In this document: positions 1-9,800 of the stretch, piece by piece | How positions within the stretch are numbered: position 1 is the stretch's first letter | Layout: every line of letters starts with the position of its first letter | NCBI GenBank assembly: GCA_944325435.1 | Contig: CALVAC010000009.1 | Span: forward strand, 1 to 64,000 | Origin: an uncultured Bacteroidales bacterium | GTDB taxonomy: Bacteria; Bacteroidota; Bacteroidia; Bacteroidales; UBA932 | Direction of reading: 5' to 3' | DNA: 64,000 nucleotides | Notes under the pieces: model-generated | The model's database searches: none | The model's input: the letters and a program-made list of their open reading frames with translations, nothing else | Told to the model about the DNA's origin: nothing | Made by a program: the position numbers and the translations under genes

Positions 1-7
1 GAAGCCA

Positions 8-1597
8 TCAAGCCATTGTTGGAAGCCCTTGAACAAGACTTACTCGGGTAGGGTGACGCATTGTCAAAGTCAGGAAATAACTGTTCCTCCCGGAAGAGTT
101 CTTCGCTGTAATCTTTCCTGAATTGCTGCAAGAAACAATATCCCCGCCCTGAATCATTCCGGCAATTCCTGCTGCCGCCTGTGCATTCTGATTGTCAATG
201 GTAATGGCACCGCTGTTAGAAGAATTCTCGATACGCTCCGAATCCTTTGCCGCCCATCCGGCAATGCCTCCGACAAATATCATCTTGTCAGAAGTTCCGG
301 TCAGATTTATGCTGCCGTTATAGCTGCAGCCAGAAATCCTGCCGTAATTGCTTCCCGCAATTCCTCCTATCCTTACCTCATTCTGGGCAGCCGGGCCTGA
401 CGTAACCGCCGTAACCGGTATAAAATCGACGACATTCTCTATGATACCGTTATTGGTCCCGACAAGACCCGCATTGCCTGCAGTTCCGTTCATGGAAACG
501 GAACTGCTTCCGTCATAGCCGGTCCCGTCCTGCGAACCGAATACCACATTCTTCAGGACACCGGTGATGTTGGAAAATATCACTCCATCGTCCGAAGTCA
601 TGTTATATATTCTGTGACCTTTCCCGTCAAACTGACAGCCGAGTTCAAAAGGAACCCATTCCTTGCCGCTCATGTCAATGTCTGCACCGAGGACGACAAG
701 ATCGTCGGCTGTATATGTTCCGGCAGACTGCGCGAATGCAATCAGTTCGTCAGCCGTATCTATAGTAGTCTTCACCCACTGTACGTCAGCCGTCTCCGAT
801 GTCATATCCATGCTGGAATTCCTGACGAGATCCAATGTTCCTGTCACTTCGACCGAAGCCGTCTGACCGTTGCCTTCATACTCTACCAGGCAACCTTCCG
901 GTAAGGTTGCAGGCACGACGGCAACCCAATAGTCACCGGCACTGAAAACTCCGGTTTCGGAGTCCGATACAAGAGTGACGGATTCTTCCTGTGCACCCTG
1001 GGCTGCCTCCCCTATCTTCACTGTACAGGCTCCGGCAAGATTCGCTTTTGCGACAGAGCTGAATTTCACTGAAGTCACTCCGTCAGGAATGCTGATTTTC
1101 ACCATCGATACGATGTTCCTGAACTGGAAATGGTCTACATCGTCAGCCTTTGCAACCGACACTATGGCATCCGTATCTGAAGTCGATGAGCCTAATTGCT
1201 GTTCTGACGGGACCACGACACTGAAGGTTCCGTCTGCGGCAGGCAAAGTCTCGGATGCGGCGGCATAAGGGAATACGGCATAGAACTCCTCCGCTCCCTC
1301 TGTCACTGCTCCCTCGAATACGGCCATCCCGTTTTCGATTGACCGGATCCTGAATTCGTTCCTGCACGTTCCGTCATATACCGCTATCTTGTCAGACTCC
1401 TCCCAGTTCACTTTTGTTCCGGTAAAAGCAGCTTTGGTAAGTTCGGAAATGCTTGCCGTAAATATCTTTGCCTCAAAGCCTTCAGGGACCTTTTCCTGAT
1501 CCTGTCCTGATGTCGTGCCCTCGGTCATCTCCGCTTTCGTACAGGAAAACAGCGCAGCAGAGACGGCCAACATGCACAATAGTCCAAACGTTTTCAT
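8..1597 (-). CDS. GLUG-repeat surface lipoprotein, probably frameshifted near its 3' end
   Basis: Last visible gene of the SusC/SusD locus. From the ATG at 1597 (a second ATG lies at 1615) it begins with a lipoprotein signal peptide ending in LFSC, Cys19. The first half is beta-rich and unrecognised; the second half carries repeats of the GLUG type with recurring GGIAG and CSNSG motifs spaced about 31 residues apart. GLUG repeats occur in secreted and surface proteins and are probably binding or adhesive modules. The last 20 or so residues before the stop at 8-10 no longer look like the repeat, whereas another minus-strand frame over 1-65 reads SCSRASNNGLM at the expected repeat spacing, so a frame change near 60-90 is likely and the true gene would run past the window edge. 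Substrate unknown. Confidence 0.7.
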   Translation of the reverse strand: MKTFGLLCMLAVSAALFSCTKAEMTEGTTSGQDQEKVPEGFEAKIFTASISELTKAAFTGTKVNWEESDKIAVYDGTCRNEFRIRSIENGMAVFEGAVTEGAEEFYAVFPYAAASETLPAADGTFSVVVPSEQQLGSSTSDTDAIVSVAKADDVDHFQFRNIVSMVKISIPDGVTSVKFSSVAKANLAGACTVKIGEAAQGAQEESVTLVSDSETGVFSAGDYWVAVVPATLPEGCLVEYEGNGQTASVEVTGTLDLVRNSSMDMTSETADVQWVKTTIDTADELIAFAQSAGTYTADDLVVLGADIDMSGKEWVPFELGCQFDGKGHRIYNMTSDDGVIFSNITGVLKNVVFGSQDGTGYDGSSSVSMNGTAGNAGLVGTNNGIIENVVDFIPVTAVTSGPAAQNEVRIGGIAGSNYGRISGCSYNGSINLTGTSDKMIFVGGIAGWAAKDSERIENSSNSGAITIDNQNAQAAAGIAGMIQGGDIVSCSNSGKITAKNSSGRNSYFLTLTMRHPTRVSLVQGLPTMA

Positions 1598-1629
1598 ATT
1601 GATTTTATTTAACAATCTGTAGGTTAGCT

Positions 1630-3684
1630 CTATTTATTGTATTTGAGAGAGATGTGATCCATCCTGACCCTTATGTCACCGGCAGTCAGAATTCTTACTC
1701 TGACAGCTAGGTTGTCCAGGCCGAGACAGGCATCCGGCAATCTGAAATCATAGAATTTATACCCCGGGACATTGGCTTCAGTCTGCCTGCCGCTGTCTGT
1801 GCGGTCTAACTGGGCAAGAACCTTGAAACGTCCGGCTTCAGTCCATGGCCCTGACAGGGATGTCGCATATTCCAACGCGAATTCAGGGAACTGGCCTCCG
1901 GTGTTCATGGACAGCTGGAGAGAAAGCGGCCCGGTATAGCCGGCAGTAGAGATGCCGTCAATGTAGAAATAGGCTTCCGTATTCCCGTCAATGTTCCATG
2001 GCTGTGAATTGAAGGCTCCCCCTGACACCCGGCCGTAATATCCTCCGGACAATGTCCCCCACCAGCCGTCACCGGCATCCGACAGATTGACATCTCCTCG
2101 GAATGAATCCTGATATCCGAGAATATTGGCTGCATAAAACTGCTGGAATCCGGTATTGCCGTTCTTGTTGAATACCACCCCGGCCCGACCGGCAAGCAGC
2201 CCGCCGTCAGGATTGTACTCGTCTTCAGGGAATATCATCGCAGAATCGTGATTGTCAGGATTTTCATATTTCAGATCGCAGTTCCATTCGGCTATGACTT
2301 CCGATACATTGTTCACGGTCTCGTCCATACCGAGATCCTCTTCAGACAAAGGCACGATACAGAGAACGTTCTCGTCTATGTCGAAGTTCGTAAGTTTCAC
2401 TTTCATGACTATCCCTGTGAGGGTGCCGGAGCCTTGAGGCAATGTCTTATGTGCCCATAAAGCATCGGAAGCTGTCAGCATATAGATGCTGTCACCGTCC
2501 TTGTCCCGCACCGGTACCGGATAATACCGGTAAAAGTCAGGGAATCTGCCGATAAAATATTCCGGGTCTTTCTGTTCCTCGTTTCCAGGGTAGCAGGTCT
2601 TGAAATTCGTATATGCACCGGCTGTAAGGGCCATTTCCACATCCGTGAGCGTCACGATATTGAATGTCATGTCATCCGTAAGATCCGCAATCCTCATCTG
2701 CGGAACCGTGAAACCGGAATCCTCGAACTTCAGGATATGGGATACGGTCACATCCTTGAATACCCTGTAGGAATATGCACCCTCCGTCTCTGTTGCGGCT
2801 CTTGTATCCTTGAGAGCAAGCGAAACCCTGTCGTAACGCGTAAAGGCTATAAGTCCTGACGACTCGAACACCACTGTACCGTGCCCTGTCGCACTCTGGA
2901 GGATATATCTGTTCGAAGGCATGTTCGATGATGTTCCTATGCCGGTAATGATACCTTCTATGAACACGTTGTCGGTGACAGTCCCGTCCTGTATCGCAGC
3001 CGCTTCTGAAAAATCTATTTCATCTGCGGAGTTATATATGCTCGGAGCTGCCTGTTCCACCTTTACGATAGCCTCTGCCCTCCTGCCGTTTTCATCATCG
3101 TATGAAAGTTCTATGTAGCCCTGACGCAGGTCGTCGGTTTCATTTTCCGATGCGGTAAATACCAGATGTCCGTCTTCAGTGATGCTTACATTTTTCAACC
3201 AGTCCGCAGATGCTTCCGCCACAATCCCGTCGAAAGGGATATTTGCGGTAAACGAAACCGAATATTCAGCTTCGGCGGCCATTAGTGACATAATCGAGGT
3301 TGACTCGAAGATAATGGCCGGATATGACGAATGCTGTATGACTGTAATTTCCTTTTCAGAAGCCCGGTCGGCAGTAAAGATCCTGATTTTTTCAGAGCGG
3401 ATAGATGCTCCTGCATTCTCGGTTCCTTCTACCATAAAGCTTTTGGTTGAGGCCTTGCCTCCCATCAGGTCGGTCGACATCCAGCCGTTGTCGGTATCGT
3501 ATTCGAGCCTCCACTCCATATTGGCATCCAGCTGTACCTCCACAGGCGAGCCTGCATCCGAAACCAGAATCCTGTCGGAAACCAGTTCCAAAGTTCCGGT
3601 CACCTGCTCATCCTTGTTACAGGATATGACTGACGTCAGTATGACGGCAGCAGCCACTTTAATGATATTTCCTAATTTTTCCAT
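1630..3684 (-). CDS. BACON/DUF5689-like surface lipoprotein of the SusC/D locus
   Basis: 684-residue predicted outer-membrane lipoprotein: signal peptide ending in SVISC with lipidated Cys22. Residues of about 30-120 and 125-215 resemble two Ig-like BACON domains (the pattern of WLKN or WMST segments followed by strands ending in IQHSS and VEQAAP). The middle, about 220-450, resembles the OB-like region of DUF5689 proteins, and the C-terminal 200 residues look like a jelly-roll module. BACON modules usually act as spacers or glycan-binding modules on the Bacteroidota cell surface. The gene lies 5 bases after the metallo-hydrolase gene and 32 bases before the GLUG gene, so it is co-transcribed with them. 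Domain names are my recognition from strand patterns, not a search. It probably binds or holds the imported nutrient; the substrate is unknown. Confidence 0.7.
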   Translation of the reverse strand: MEKLGNIIKVAAAVILTSVISCNKDEQVTGTLELVSDRILVSDAGSPVEVQLDANMEWRLEYDTDNGWMSTDLMGGKASTKSFMVEGTENAGASIRSEKIRIFTADRASEKEITVIQHSSYPAIIFESTSIMSLMAAEAEYSVSFTANIPFDGIVAEASADWLKNVSITEDGHLVFTASENETDDLRQGYIELSYDDENGRRAEAIVKVEQAAPSIYNSADEIDFSEAAAIQDGTVTDNVFIEGIITGIGTSSNMPSNRYILQSATGHGTVVFESSGLIAFTRYDRVSLALKDTRAATETEGAYSYRVFKDVTVSHILKFEDSGFTVPQMRIADLTDDMTFNIVTLTDVEMALTAGAYTNFKTCYPGNEEQKDPEYFIGRFPDFYRYYPVPVRDKDGDSIYMLTASDALWAHKTLPQGSGTLTGIVMKVKLTNFDIDENVLCIVPLSEEDLGMDETVNNVSEVIAEWNCDLKYENPDNHDSAMIFPEDEYNPDGGLLAGRAGVVFNKNGNTGFQQFYAANILGYQDSFRGDVNLSDAGDGWWGTLSGGYYGRVSGGAFNSQPWNIDGNTEAYFYIDGISTAGYTGPLSLQLSMNTGGQFPEFALEYATSLSGPWTEAGRFKVLAQLDRTDSGRQTEANVPGYKFYDFRLPDACLGLDNLAVRVRILTAGDIRVRMDHISLKYNK

Positions 3685-3689
3685 TTCAG

Positions 3690-4919
3690 TTATTTCGATT
3701 GAAGAATGTCTGTCTTGTATATGATTTCGTAGTCGGTGCTGGAGTCGTTGAGAACAAATACCTGCCAGGTATCTCCGCCTTCATAGACGCGGATCATGAT
3801 ATGCCCTGCCGGCTTGATCTTCTCGCCGTTCTCGCCAAGACGTATCCTGTTGTTCTCCACCAGACCGGCAGCGAACACCATACGGTCTCCCGGATACAGA
3901 TCCGTCGAAAGCATCCATCTCAGGGGTTCCGCTTCCGGATGATAGTAGTCCCATACAGGAATGACATATGCCTTTGCCTGCATCTGGCTTACGAAACTGC
4001 TGTGCATGGCATCCTTGTAGGCATGATGGTTGCAGACCACGACATCTGTAGGACCGCAGGCCTTGGCTACGGCATCCTCTGTAAGAGCATTCTTGATATC
4101 TCCTCCGGTATACCAGCTGAAATCCCCGTATGAGATACGGATGGCGCAGCTGAATTCGTTTTCGTCTGTCGTGGATAAAGACATGTGTCTGGTCCCGGTT
4201 CCGGAGCCTGTCCACACATCCAGATTCCCGGCTACGTTCCTGACGGAGAATTCCGGATAAGATGCAGCATCATGTTTCAGAGGGAACTGCGTATCACTGC
4301 CGACTACGAATTTTTCGTTCTGCTTGCCGCTCTCCGATCTGAGGGACATGAACGACCTGTAGTTTCCGAGTCCTCCGTTCGAAGACGATACCTGGTCTGC
4401 TGTCGGATAGTTATAGTCCGGCCAGCCACGGTCCACAACCTTGTCTATATCGACCAGCTCGGCCAGATGGGTAATCCCGTGCAATTTGTAAGACATACCC
4501 GGACGGGATATGGCAGTATTGTCGAACGAGCCTATATGGTCACCGTGGAAATGGGTGATGAATGCATAATCTGTCTTCGTACCCTTTTCCAGCGGCTTTG
4601 AAAAATTCTCTATGTACTGTGCGACCCACTCGGCAGGAGATTTTGAGGCAGAAGGTTTCGGATTCATTATCTCCTGCTGGTAATTGTCTGCCCCGAGATC
4701 GCCCATGTCCACAAGCATGGTCGTACCGTCCGGCATGATCATCCATGCGACATTGCCCCTTCCGGTACTAATCTGATGGATATCCAGCCAGCCTTCCTGC
4801 CAATCCTCTACATATGACTTCTCGATAGTCGGGCCATCAGGCAACGGCTCCACCCTGTTACAGCCGGGAAAGGCTGAGGAAAGCATCAGTATCGTTAAAA
4901 CGACATTCATTTTCTTCAT
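3690..4919 (-). CDS. Secreted metallo-beta-lactamase-fold hydrolase, lipoprotein
   Basis: 409-residue predicted lipoprotein (signal peptide ending in FPGC, Cys20). It carries the MBL-fold metal-binding signature THFHGDH at residues 122-128, a likely further ligand Asp274 in YTGGD, and His298/299 in CNHHAYKD. A preceding MLVDMGD strand (68-74) matches the fold's start, resembling ComEC-type metallo-hydrolases more than glyoxalase II. Family knowledge: such enzymes hydrolyse phosphodiesters, lactones or amides at a two-metal centre. The start codon overlaps the susD stop (ATGA at 4916-4919), so it is translationally coupled to susD. An MBL-fold enzyme in place of a glycosidase in a SusC/D locus is unusual and hints at a non-glycan nutrient such as a phosphodiester. 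The substrate is inference only. Confidence 0.8.
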   Translation of the reverse strand: MKKMNVVLTILMLSSAFPGCNRVEPLPDGPTIEKSYVEDWQEGWLDIHQISTGRGNVAWMIMPDGTTMLVDMGDLGADNYQQEIMNPKPSASKSPAEWVAQYIENFSKPLEKGTKTDYAFITHFHGDHIGSFDNTAISRPGMSYKLHGITHLAELVDIDKVVDRGWPDYNYPTADQVSSSNGGLGNYRSFMSLRSESGKQNEKFVVGSDTQFPLKHDAASYPEFSVRNVAGNLDVWTGSGTGTRHMSLSTTDENEFSCAIRISYGDFSWYTGGDIKNALTEDAVAKACGPTDVVVCNHHAYKDAMHSSFVSQMQAKAYVIPVWDYYHPEAEPLRWMLSTDLYPGDRMVFAAGLVENNRIRLGENGEKIKPAGHIMIRVYEGGDTWQVFVLNDSSTDYEIIYKTDILQSK

Positions 4920-6712
4920 TTGTTTTCAATTTGATAAGTTTGGAAGTAATAGTCTCCGGCTCTATTCGATGTCCGGAACATTGAACAGTCCTGCATCAGC
5001 TGCAGACATCTCGTTCCCTCCATATCCGGATTCTGTTTCAGTTCCACATTGCTTGCCGAGATACTGAGCTGAGGGATAGGGAAAAGCTCGCGATAATGAT
5101 CCGAAGGCTCGTGATTCCACCACCTCTCCGTAGTATAGGCGTTCCAGCGTCTGAGATCCGTTCTTCTGCGACCCTCTCCGAGGAATTCCATCATCCATTC
5201 CTGAAGGAATCTGTATTTGTCCAGATTGGTCTCCGTGCATGGGTCAGGATCGAGACCGCCCTCGAAATTACGCTTGCGGACTTCGTTGATAAGAGAAGCC
5301 GCTCCTCCCTTGTCACCAGCACGGTACTTGCATTCTGCCAGCATATAGTAGATTTCCGCCAGACGGATGACGACATAATCGGGATTGTACCTCAGGTCGA
5401 GACCGCTCCTGTCCGGAACCGGCCTTTTGACCAGACGGACACCGGAATTCTCCTCACCGGTGGTGATATTGGAGGGGAGTTCGCTTGCAGAGGCATATTC
5501 AGTCCCGATTTTCTTGAACTGGGCTACCTGATCCACCAATGTAATGACCTCCCCGGTGTATTCGCGGGCTCCCATACATTTGACTGTCCTGCCGTCGGAA
5601 GTGACCCGCTCCTGCTTGCCGTAAAGGAACATGCCCTCATACTGCTTGTTGCCGAGATAGAGGTAGCCCTTTTTCCTGAGGTCGGCATCGTTGAATCTTG
5701 CGAACGGTGTACCGATATTGAAAGTATAAGGGGTGCCGTCCGGAGCCAGTGACGGCTGGAGATGAGCTCCGTTAGTAGAACCCATGCCGTCCACATCATA
5801 GTAGTCCTTTGCATTATAGTGGTTGAATCTCTCATAGTCCCAGCCGATCTGGTTCATGGAGTACTGTGAGGCACAGCTCCATATCACCTCCTTCGAGAAA
5901 TCGTTGTCAAAGCCGAAAGGAGCATTCCAGGTCTCTTCGAGTTCATACTGACCGTATTTCCCGTCAAGGATATCCTCGCAAAGCTGTGCACATTCATCGA
6001 ATCTGTCTTCACCGATATAGACCTGGGCATTGAAATACAGCCTGGCCAGACAGGTAGCTACGATTCCCTGATTTACCCAGCCTTCCTCCTGCTCTCCGAG
6101 GGTCTTTTTCTTCAGCGATGATTCAGGTGCGATGCCTTCGAGGAACAGATCTTCGATATAGTCGAATGTCTCGCGTGCAGTCGAGCGTGGAACCTCGTCC
6201 AGAGTGTATTCCTTATAAAGAGGCATACCGCCGAAAAAGTCAAGAGCTCTCATGTAGGAATATCCCACCAGCATCTTCAGCTGCAGGATATGGTCGGCCT
6301 TGTCATGCTCGGTAAGGCCGAATGAAGGATAGTCGAGAGCCGAAAGCTCGTCTATCATGGCCAAAGCATAGGAGATACCCTCTCCCATCTGGAAATACAC
6401 ATTATAGATATTGGAATGTTCCGGTGTCCATGTATGCCAGTGGAACTGCCTGTAGACTCCGCCGCTTTCATAATCGGCACCTTTCTGCGTAACACAGAAT
6501 TCGTCAGCCACACATTCCTGCATCATCCATGGATTGAATTCGTGCGTACCTCTCCATTTGGTGTATGGTCTGGCAAGGGCAGCATAGATATTGTCCTTTG
6601 TGGAAAAATACGTATTCTGGGCTATCTCCGAATAATATATCTCGTCGAGATCAGTACATCCCGCAAAGAAGACAGCCGCTCCGAGTAAATATAGCTTTAA
6701 GATGTTTTTCAT
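4916..6712 (-). CDS. susD: SusD/RagB-family nutrient-binding outer-membrane lipoprotein
   Basis: 598 residues with a lipoprotein signal peptide ending in FFAGC (Cys19) followed by the TDLDE segment common in SusD proteins. Helical TPR-like repeats occupy the first half, and the C-terminal region holds the RYNPDYVVIRLAEIYYMLAE-type helix, the KRNFEGG loop and the FLGEGRRRTDLRRW block that mark the SusD/RagB family. SusD proteins form the lid over a SusC channel and bind substrate at the cell surface. The gene starts 14 bases after the frame-corrected susC stop at 6727 and ends overlapping the next gene. The ligand cannot be inferred from the sequence. Confidence 0.93.
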   Translation of the reverse strand: MKNILKLYLLGAAVFFAGCTDLDEIYYSEIAQNTYFSTKDNIYAALARPYTKWRGTHEFNPWMMQECVADEFCVTQKGADYESGGVYRQFHWHTWTPEHSNIYNVYFQMGEGISYALAMIDELSALDYPSFGLTEHDKADHILQLKMLVGYSYMRALDFFGGMPLYKEYTLDEVPRSTARETFDYIEDLFLEGIAPESSLKKKTLGEQEEGWVNQGIVATCLARLYFNAQVYIGEDRFDECAQLCEDILDGKYGQYELEETWNAPFGFDNDFSKEVIWSCASQYSMNQIGWDYERFNHYNAKDYYDVDGMGSTNGAHLQPSLAPDGTPYTFNIGTPFARFNDADLRKKGYLYLGNKQYEGMFLYGKQERVTSDGRTVKCMGAREYTGEVITLVDQVAQFKKIGTEYASASELPSNITTGEENSGVRLVKRPVPDRSGLDLRYNPDYVVIRLAEIYYMLAECKYRAGDKGGAASLINEVRKRNFEGGLDPDPCTETNLDKYRFLQEWMMEFLGEGRRRTDLRRWNAYTTERWWNHEPSDHYRELFPIPQLSISASNVELKQNPDMEGTRCLQLMQDCSMFRTSNRAGDYYFQTYQIENK

Positions 6713-6726
6713 ATTGTTTCCCCGTA

Positions 6727-6880
6727 TTAGAAAGTCAGTTTTACTCCGAATGTGTATCTGCGGGTTTCCGGATAAAGGTCGTTATACCATTCATACCCCG
6801 GGTCGAGACCGTTTATGTTCACTTCGGGGTTCAGTCCGGAATAGCCGGTGATGCAGGCCACGTTCCTGACTGTAAGGTAG
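6727..6880 (-). other. Out-of-frame 3' end of susC
   Basis: This minus-strand segment, read in the frame displaced from the upstream susC reading frame, encodes LTVRNVACITGYSGLNPEV, then GLDPGYEWYND, and ends in RRYTFGVKLTF followed by TAA at 6727-6729. These are the canonical last residues of SusC-family barrels. It has no start of its own and is the continuation of susC after a frameshift. Confidence 0.9.
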
Positions 6881-9800
6881 GTCTATGGCATCGATATACT
6901 TCTGCCATTTCTTCATGTTCAGGGTATATCCAAGACTGATGGCATCTATCTTCAGGAAAGTTCCGTCCTCAAGCCAGTAGTCGCACAGGAGCTTCTCCTG
7001 CTTGATGCCCTCGTTCTTCAGGAAAGCACTTCGCAAGACGTTCTGATTTGACACGTTTGCAAGCCCGTAATACATGTCAATGGTGTTGAACACGTCATAA
7101 TCAAGCCATGCGCGGAGGTTTATGCCGAGAGACAGGTTCTTGTAACGGAACATGTTGTCCCATGAGACGATAAGCTGCGGAATCGCGTTGCCGATGTATC
7201 TCTTGTCGTCATAGGTCTTGTTGTCGGCGAGGATGATATCATTGTTCTTGTCATATATCAGCCATTTGCCGTCCTCGGTGATTCCGGCATACTTCCACAG
7301 GTAATAGCTTCCTATCACCGTACCTTCTTCAAGGCGCCCTCCTGTTCCCGGAGCACCCGGGGCAGGGAAATTCACCCTGTCCTGATAGGAATGGTTGCCC
7401 CACAGGGAAGTGATCTTGGATTTGTTCTGTGAAAATCTCATCGCCGATGTCCACTCGAAATTCTTAGTCTGCACAGGTATGCCGCCTACCTCGAATTCCC
7501 ATCCCCAGTTCTCGAGATTTCCGTAATTCATCACCGTAGAGTCGTACATGGCCGGAGGTGTAGTCACCGTAATGTCATAGATCATTCCGTCAACCCATCG
7601 GTGATACCAGTCGAATTTACCGTAAAGCCTGTTACCGAGAAAGGCATAGTCGATACCGATATTAAGCTCGGCCTTCTCTTCCCAGTGAAGGTCGCTGTTC
7701 ACATTGTTTGCGGGTCCGTAGGACATGATCCAGTCTCCGTTCATAGGCCAATAGGAACCGGAAGCGTAGCGGAACGCAGTCTGTCCTGCTCCGAAACCGC
7801 AGTTACCGGTGACACCGTAGCCGGCACGGATTTTCAGGTCGTCTATCCAGCCTATGCCGTCCATCCAAGGTTCACTGGAGATACGCCAGCCGCCTGACAC
7901 TGCCCAGAAGTTTCCCCAGCGATGGTCCTTTCCGAACTTCGAGGAACCCTCGTGACGAAGACTTGCGGTCACCATATAGCGGCTCTTGTAGCTGTAGTTC
8001 ACACGTCCGAAGAAGGCGATGAGACGGGTCCGGGGATATTTATAGGAATCCATGGAAGCCCTGCCGTCCTTCAGCCAGTCACCTGCACTCATATCCCAGG
8101 CGCCGGTACCGTCTACAGGGAAATTGTAGTTCGTCATATTGAAACTCTCGCTGTTCTCCTCATAAAAACTGTAGCCGAGGACTGCATTCACGGTATGGTC
8201 GTTCGCGAAAACACGGTCGAAGTTAATGGTAGGCTCGACAGATACATTGATGGTCTTGTTGAATTCATGATAGCCCTCACCGTTCCTGCCGTTCTCTATG
8301 GAAGATCTGTGCTGCGAAGAAGTGTAATATGTAGCCTGCATCTGACGGTCCTGCCAGCTGACAGTGGCCTGGGCTGAAAAGCCCAGAGGGAGATTCAGCT
8401 TTACATTGGCATCGGCCAGCAGCCATTTGTCTATCTTGTCGCGCTGCTTGAGCATCACGTCTGCGACAGGGTTGAAATAGTAGTCTCCTCCGATGATGAC
8501 ATTGTACCCTGAAGGATTGTCCTCGTCGTATATAGGCTCGGTAGGGTTCATTTTCATGGCAGCGGCAAAATTGCTGTTCGCTGCCCTCTGGTCGCGGTGA
8601 GCTTCGCGGTACTCGGTATGGACATTTATTTCAAGGAGGTCATCCAGAAGATTGAAGCTCCCGTTTATCCTGCCGGAGTAGTCCTTCCTGTTGTCTCCGA
8701 GCGCTATACCTTTCTGGTCGGAAGCCACGAAAGTGGCATAGACCCGGGCTGCGTGTCCGCCTCCGGAAAGATTCACTATATGACGGTGCGAGAAAGCGCC
8801 TTCATTCAGAAGGGCACCGTACCAGTCATTGTCAGAACCGAGGTCGCTGCCGAGCCCGAAACGCAGGAATTCATCCTTGGTCAGAAGCTCGGGACGGTTC
8901 GACACCTGTTCTGTTGTAAGCTCTGCCGTATAGGACAGACGCATAGGACCTTCATTCGGTTTCTTCGTGGTAATGAGGATGACACCCGCGGCGGCTCTGG
9001 TTCCGTAGATGGCTCCGGCAGATGCATCCTTCAGCACATCGATGGAGAGCACATCCTCGAAGTTGATGGACCTGATATCAGCCCCCGGCACACCGTCCAC
9101 CACTACCAGCGGGGATGCAGCGGCATTGATGGATGCCACACCTCGCAGCTGCATGGATGAAGACGTGTTCGGGCTGGATGTCTCTGTGATGGTCATACCG
9201 GAAATCTTGCCTTTCAGGGCAGTGGCGATGGTCGAGCCTCCCTGGCCTGCCAGCAGGTCTTTCGAAGAAATGGAAGTGATGGAACTGGTCACAGCCTTCT
9301 TCTCCATAGTGCCGTAGCCGACGACCACTATCTCGTCCAGCATATTCATGTCTTCCTGAAGCCGTATGGTTACAGGTGAGGCCGAATCAATTTTCACTTC
9401 CTTGGTGACAAAGCCGAGATAGGAAACGGAAATCCTTGCAGGTGCGCTTGCGTTGATACTCCAGCGCCCGTCCAGGTCAGTGAGGGAATACAGGTTCCCT
9501 TTTCCCACCAGCAGGACTGTCGCACCGGCCAATGGCTCTCCGTTTCCGTCAACGACTTTTCCGCTCAGTCTGCTCCCGTCTGAGTCAGACCCTGCAGCGG
9601 GTTCTTCCTCTGCCCCTCCTGACCCGAACGTAAACGTATTGTCCACACGGGAGTAGTCTAATCCAGTGATTTCGGCGATCCTGTCAAGAATCTGCGTTAA
9701 TGTGACGTTCTCCAGTCTGAGCGTGACTTTTGGAAGATTCCTTACGGCATCTGAATCATAAAGAAAACTGCAGCCGGTAAGCTGTTGAAGCTGTGTCAGG

